Translations under genes and position numbers: made by a program
Shown here: positions 51,682 through 52,883 of the stretch, in pieces
Layout of the letters: each line of letters starts with the position of its first letter
Numbering within the stretch: position 1 is the stretch's first letter
The notes under the pieces: model-generated
The model's input: only the letters and a program-made list of their open reading frames with translations
Database searches by the model: none
Told to the model about the DNA's origin: nothing
NCBI RefSeq assembly: GCF_001279525.1
Contig: NZ_LGDY01000129.1
Span: forward strand, 1-52,883
DNA length: 52,883 nt
Reading direction: 5' to 3'
Source of the DNA: Nocardia sp. NRRL S-836
Lineage (GTDB): Bacteria > Actinomycetota > Actinomycetes > Mycobacteriales > Pseudonocardiaceae

Positions 51682-52883
51682 TCAGCCGGGCAGGAGCTCG
51701 AGCTCCGCTTCCGCGATGTCCCGCTGCGCGCGGTTGCCCAGAGCGTCGAGCTTCCCCAGAGCGAACACCAGACAGGCCCGAGCTTGCTCGACCTCACCCG
51801 TGCGACGCCGCGCGACACCTTCGCTGAGCGCCAGTTCGGCTTCGGTGCGGTAGCTCATCTGGAGCGCACCGATCGTCGTTCTCGCATCGTGATAGCTGTC
51901 CGCCGCCTCCCTCCAGCGCCCCAACGCCGACAGGCAGTCGCCCATGAGCGTCAACAGCAGCGCCATGACCCTGCGCGCCGTTTCCGGGTTGGTCTGGTCG
52001 CGGTTCTGCCTCGTCTGCTCCAGTGTGCTCGCGAACAGTTCCAACGCGTCGGAGAACCTCCCAGCGCCCAGCAGGGAGGTGCCCAGGGCGAGGGACGTCC
52101 AGACCCGTTGCTGGAAGTAGGCGAACTCCCCGGATCCCTCGTAGGCGAGGTTGTTGTGTTCGAGCGCTTCCTCGGTCCTGCCGAGGCGCGTGAGCGCCAG
52201 TCCGATGGACGCGTTGGCGGACATGACGATCCGGCGGTGACCGATTTCCTCTGCGAGTGCGACCGCTTCTCGCAGCGTCGCGAGCGCGAGCTCGGGGTCG
52301 TCGGCGGAGCGGTCCTGCGTCCAGCCGAGCAGGCTGAGCATCTCGGCCTCACCGCGCCGGTCACCGAGCGCCCTGGCAGCCTGCAGACCGAGTTCGAAGA
52401 CCTCGTCCCAGCGGTGCTTCTGCTCGCGGCCGAAGGCATAGCGGTGGATCGAGCCGGCCAGGTCGAGCACCTGGCGGTGCCGGCCGCGAGCCACTCGGCC
52501 GCCTGTTCGTACGACCGGAACGGGCAGTCCGGCGGCACGTCCCGCACCTCCGGGAAGAACAACCTGCCCGCGGCGCCCGCCAGCCCCAGAACGTGCGCGG
52601 CGAAAGCGTCGCGCAGCTGGTCGCGCACGTCCTGCGGCTCTTCCTCGAGCCAGCGTTCACGGGCGAAGATGCGGATCAGGTCGTGGAACTGGAAGCGCAC
52701 TGACTCGGTCGTGATGTTGAGCAAGGACATCTCGACGAGCTCGTCCAGCACCAGACCGACCTCGGCCACCGGCACACCGGTCGTCACAGCGGCGAGATCG
52801 TCGTCGAAGTGCACGCCGGGCACGACGGCCAACCGGCGGAACACCGATCGGGCCTGCGGCGACAACGCCTGGTACGACAGCGC
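51682..52883 (-). pseudogene. AfsR/SARP-type NB-ARC-TPR regulator, partial and frame-broken
   Basis: The gene enters from the right edge. The upstream frame (52883 to about 52485) encodes the C-terminal half of an NB-ARC ATPase domain: SPQARSVFRRLAVVPG, FQFHDLIRIFARERW, then YEQAAEWLAA. Coding then continues in another frame (52494 to 51682) with TPR-like repeats GRHRQVLDLAGSIHRYAFG to the stop. Homologues normally carry a further stretch with NWL between EWL and GRH, so a short deletion at about 52480-52496 probably removed it and shifted the frame. Sequencing error or two separate proteins (a GTG lies at 52494) remain possible. It is convergent with the VanZ-like gene. Confidence 0.7.

Noticed and set aside
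51693..51706. 14-bp palindrome GGAGCTCGAGCTCC
   Set aside because: It lies inside the 3' end of the AfsR-like coding frame and consists of Glu/Leu-type codons; chance is likely in this composition.

Overview
The window is about 53 kb of very GC-rich DNA. It has many GTG starts, tightly overlapping (ATGA/GTGA) operons and long antisense open frames, as expected of a filamentous actinomycete. Large ATP-binding LuxR (LAL) and AfsR-type regulators and the mix of enzymes point to a specialised-metabolite region; a Pseudonocardiales-like host is a guess. I see no tRNA, rRNA, insertion sequence, CRISPR array or replication origin.

Layout. (1) 1-6067: a truncated LacI regulator, a three-gene catabolic-looking operon (acyl-CoA oxidase, alpha/beta hydrolase, zinc dehydrogenase), a Tat-exported beta-propeller protein and an IclR regulator. 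(2) 6639-10806: a salicylate-synthase-like enzyme with altered catalytic residues, convergent with a LAL regulator. (3) 11520-23845: KAS III, enoyl-CoA hydratase fused to ACP, KAS II and P450 on the plus strand; then a LysR regulator, a giant MaoC-KR-FkbH-ACP-AdhE fusion (about 2,030 aa) and a Nudix hydrolase on the minus strand. (4) 24221-30252: a tight plus-strand operon of GDP-mannose-3,5-epimerase-like protein, aldonolactone oxidase, TIM-barrel sugar epimerase, L-rhamnose mutarotase-like protein, L-galactose/L-fucose-dehydrogenase-like aldo-keto reductase and a glutamate-decarboxylase-like enzyme, closed by a perfect hairpin. (5) 30337-33230: a methyltransferase, an unknown protein and a GNAT protein. 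(6) 33371-39593, minus strand: heme-oxygenase-like diiron oxidase, 2OG-Fe dioxygenase, DapF homologue lacking both catalytic cysteines, molybdopterin oxidoreductase and PLP decarboxylase. (7) 39871-44839, minus strand: MFS transporter, flavin monooxygenase, tryptophan-2,3-dioxygenase-like protein and a second group II PLP decarboxylase. (8) 45094-51675: a helical, possibly isoprenoid-synthase-like protein, then UbiC-like lyase, UbiA prenyltransferase, FAD epoxidase, SnoaL-like protein, acyl-CoA ligase and VanZ-like membrane protein, which looks like a 4-hydroxybenzoate meroterpenoid cassette. (9) An AfsR-like regulator broken by a frame change runs off the right edge.

The most distinctive elements are the FkbH-ACP-AdhE megasynthase and the sugar operon. 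The operon's steps resemble the plant L-galactose route to ascorbate: a GDP-sugar 3,5-epimerase, a possible GDP-sugar hydrolase, a mutarotase, an aldose 1-dehydrogenase and an aldonolactone oxidase. KAS III, ACP and FkbH together also recall tetronate assembly. Whether regions 2-8 form one pathway or several adjacent ones cannot be decided from sequence alone.
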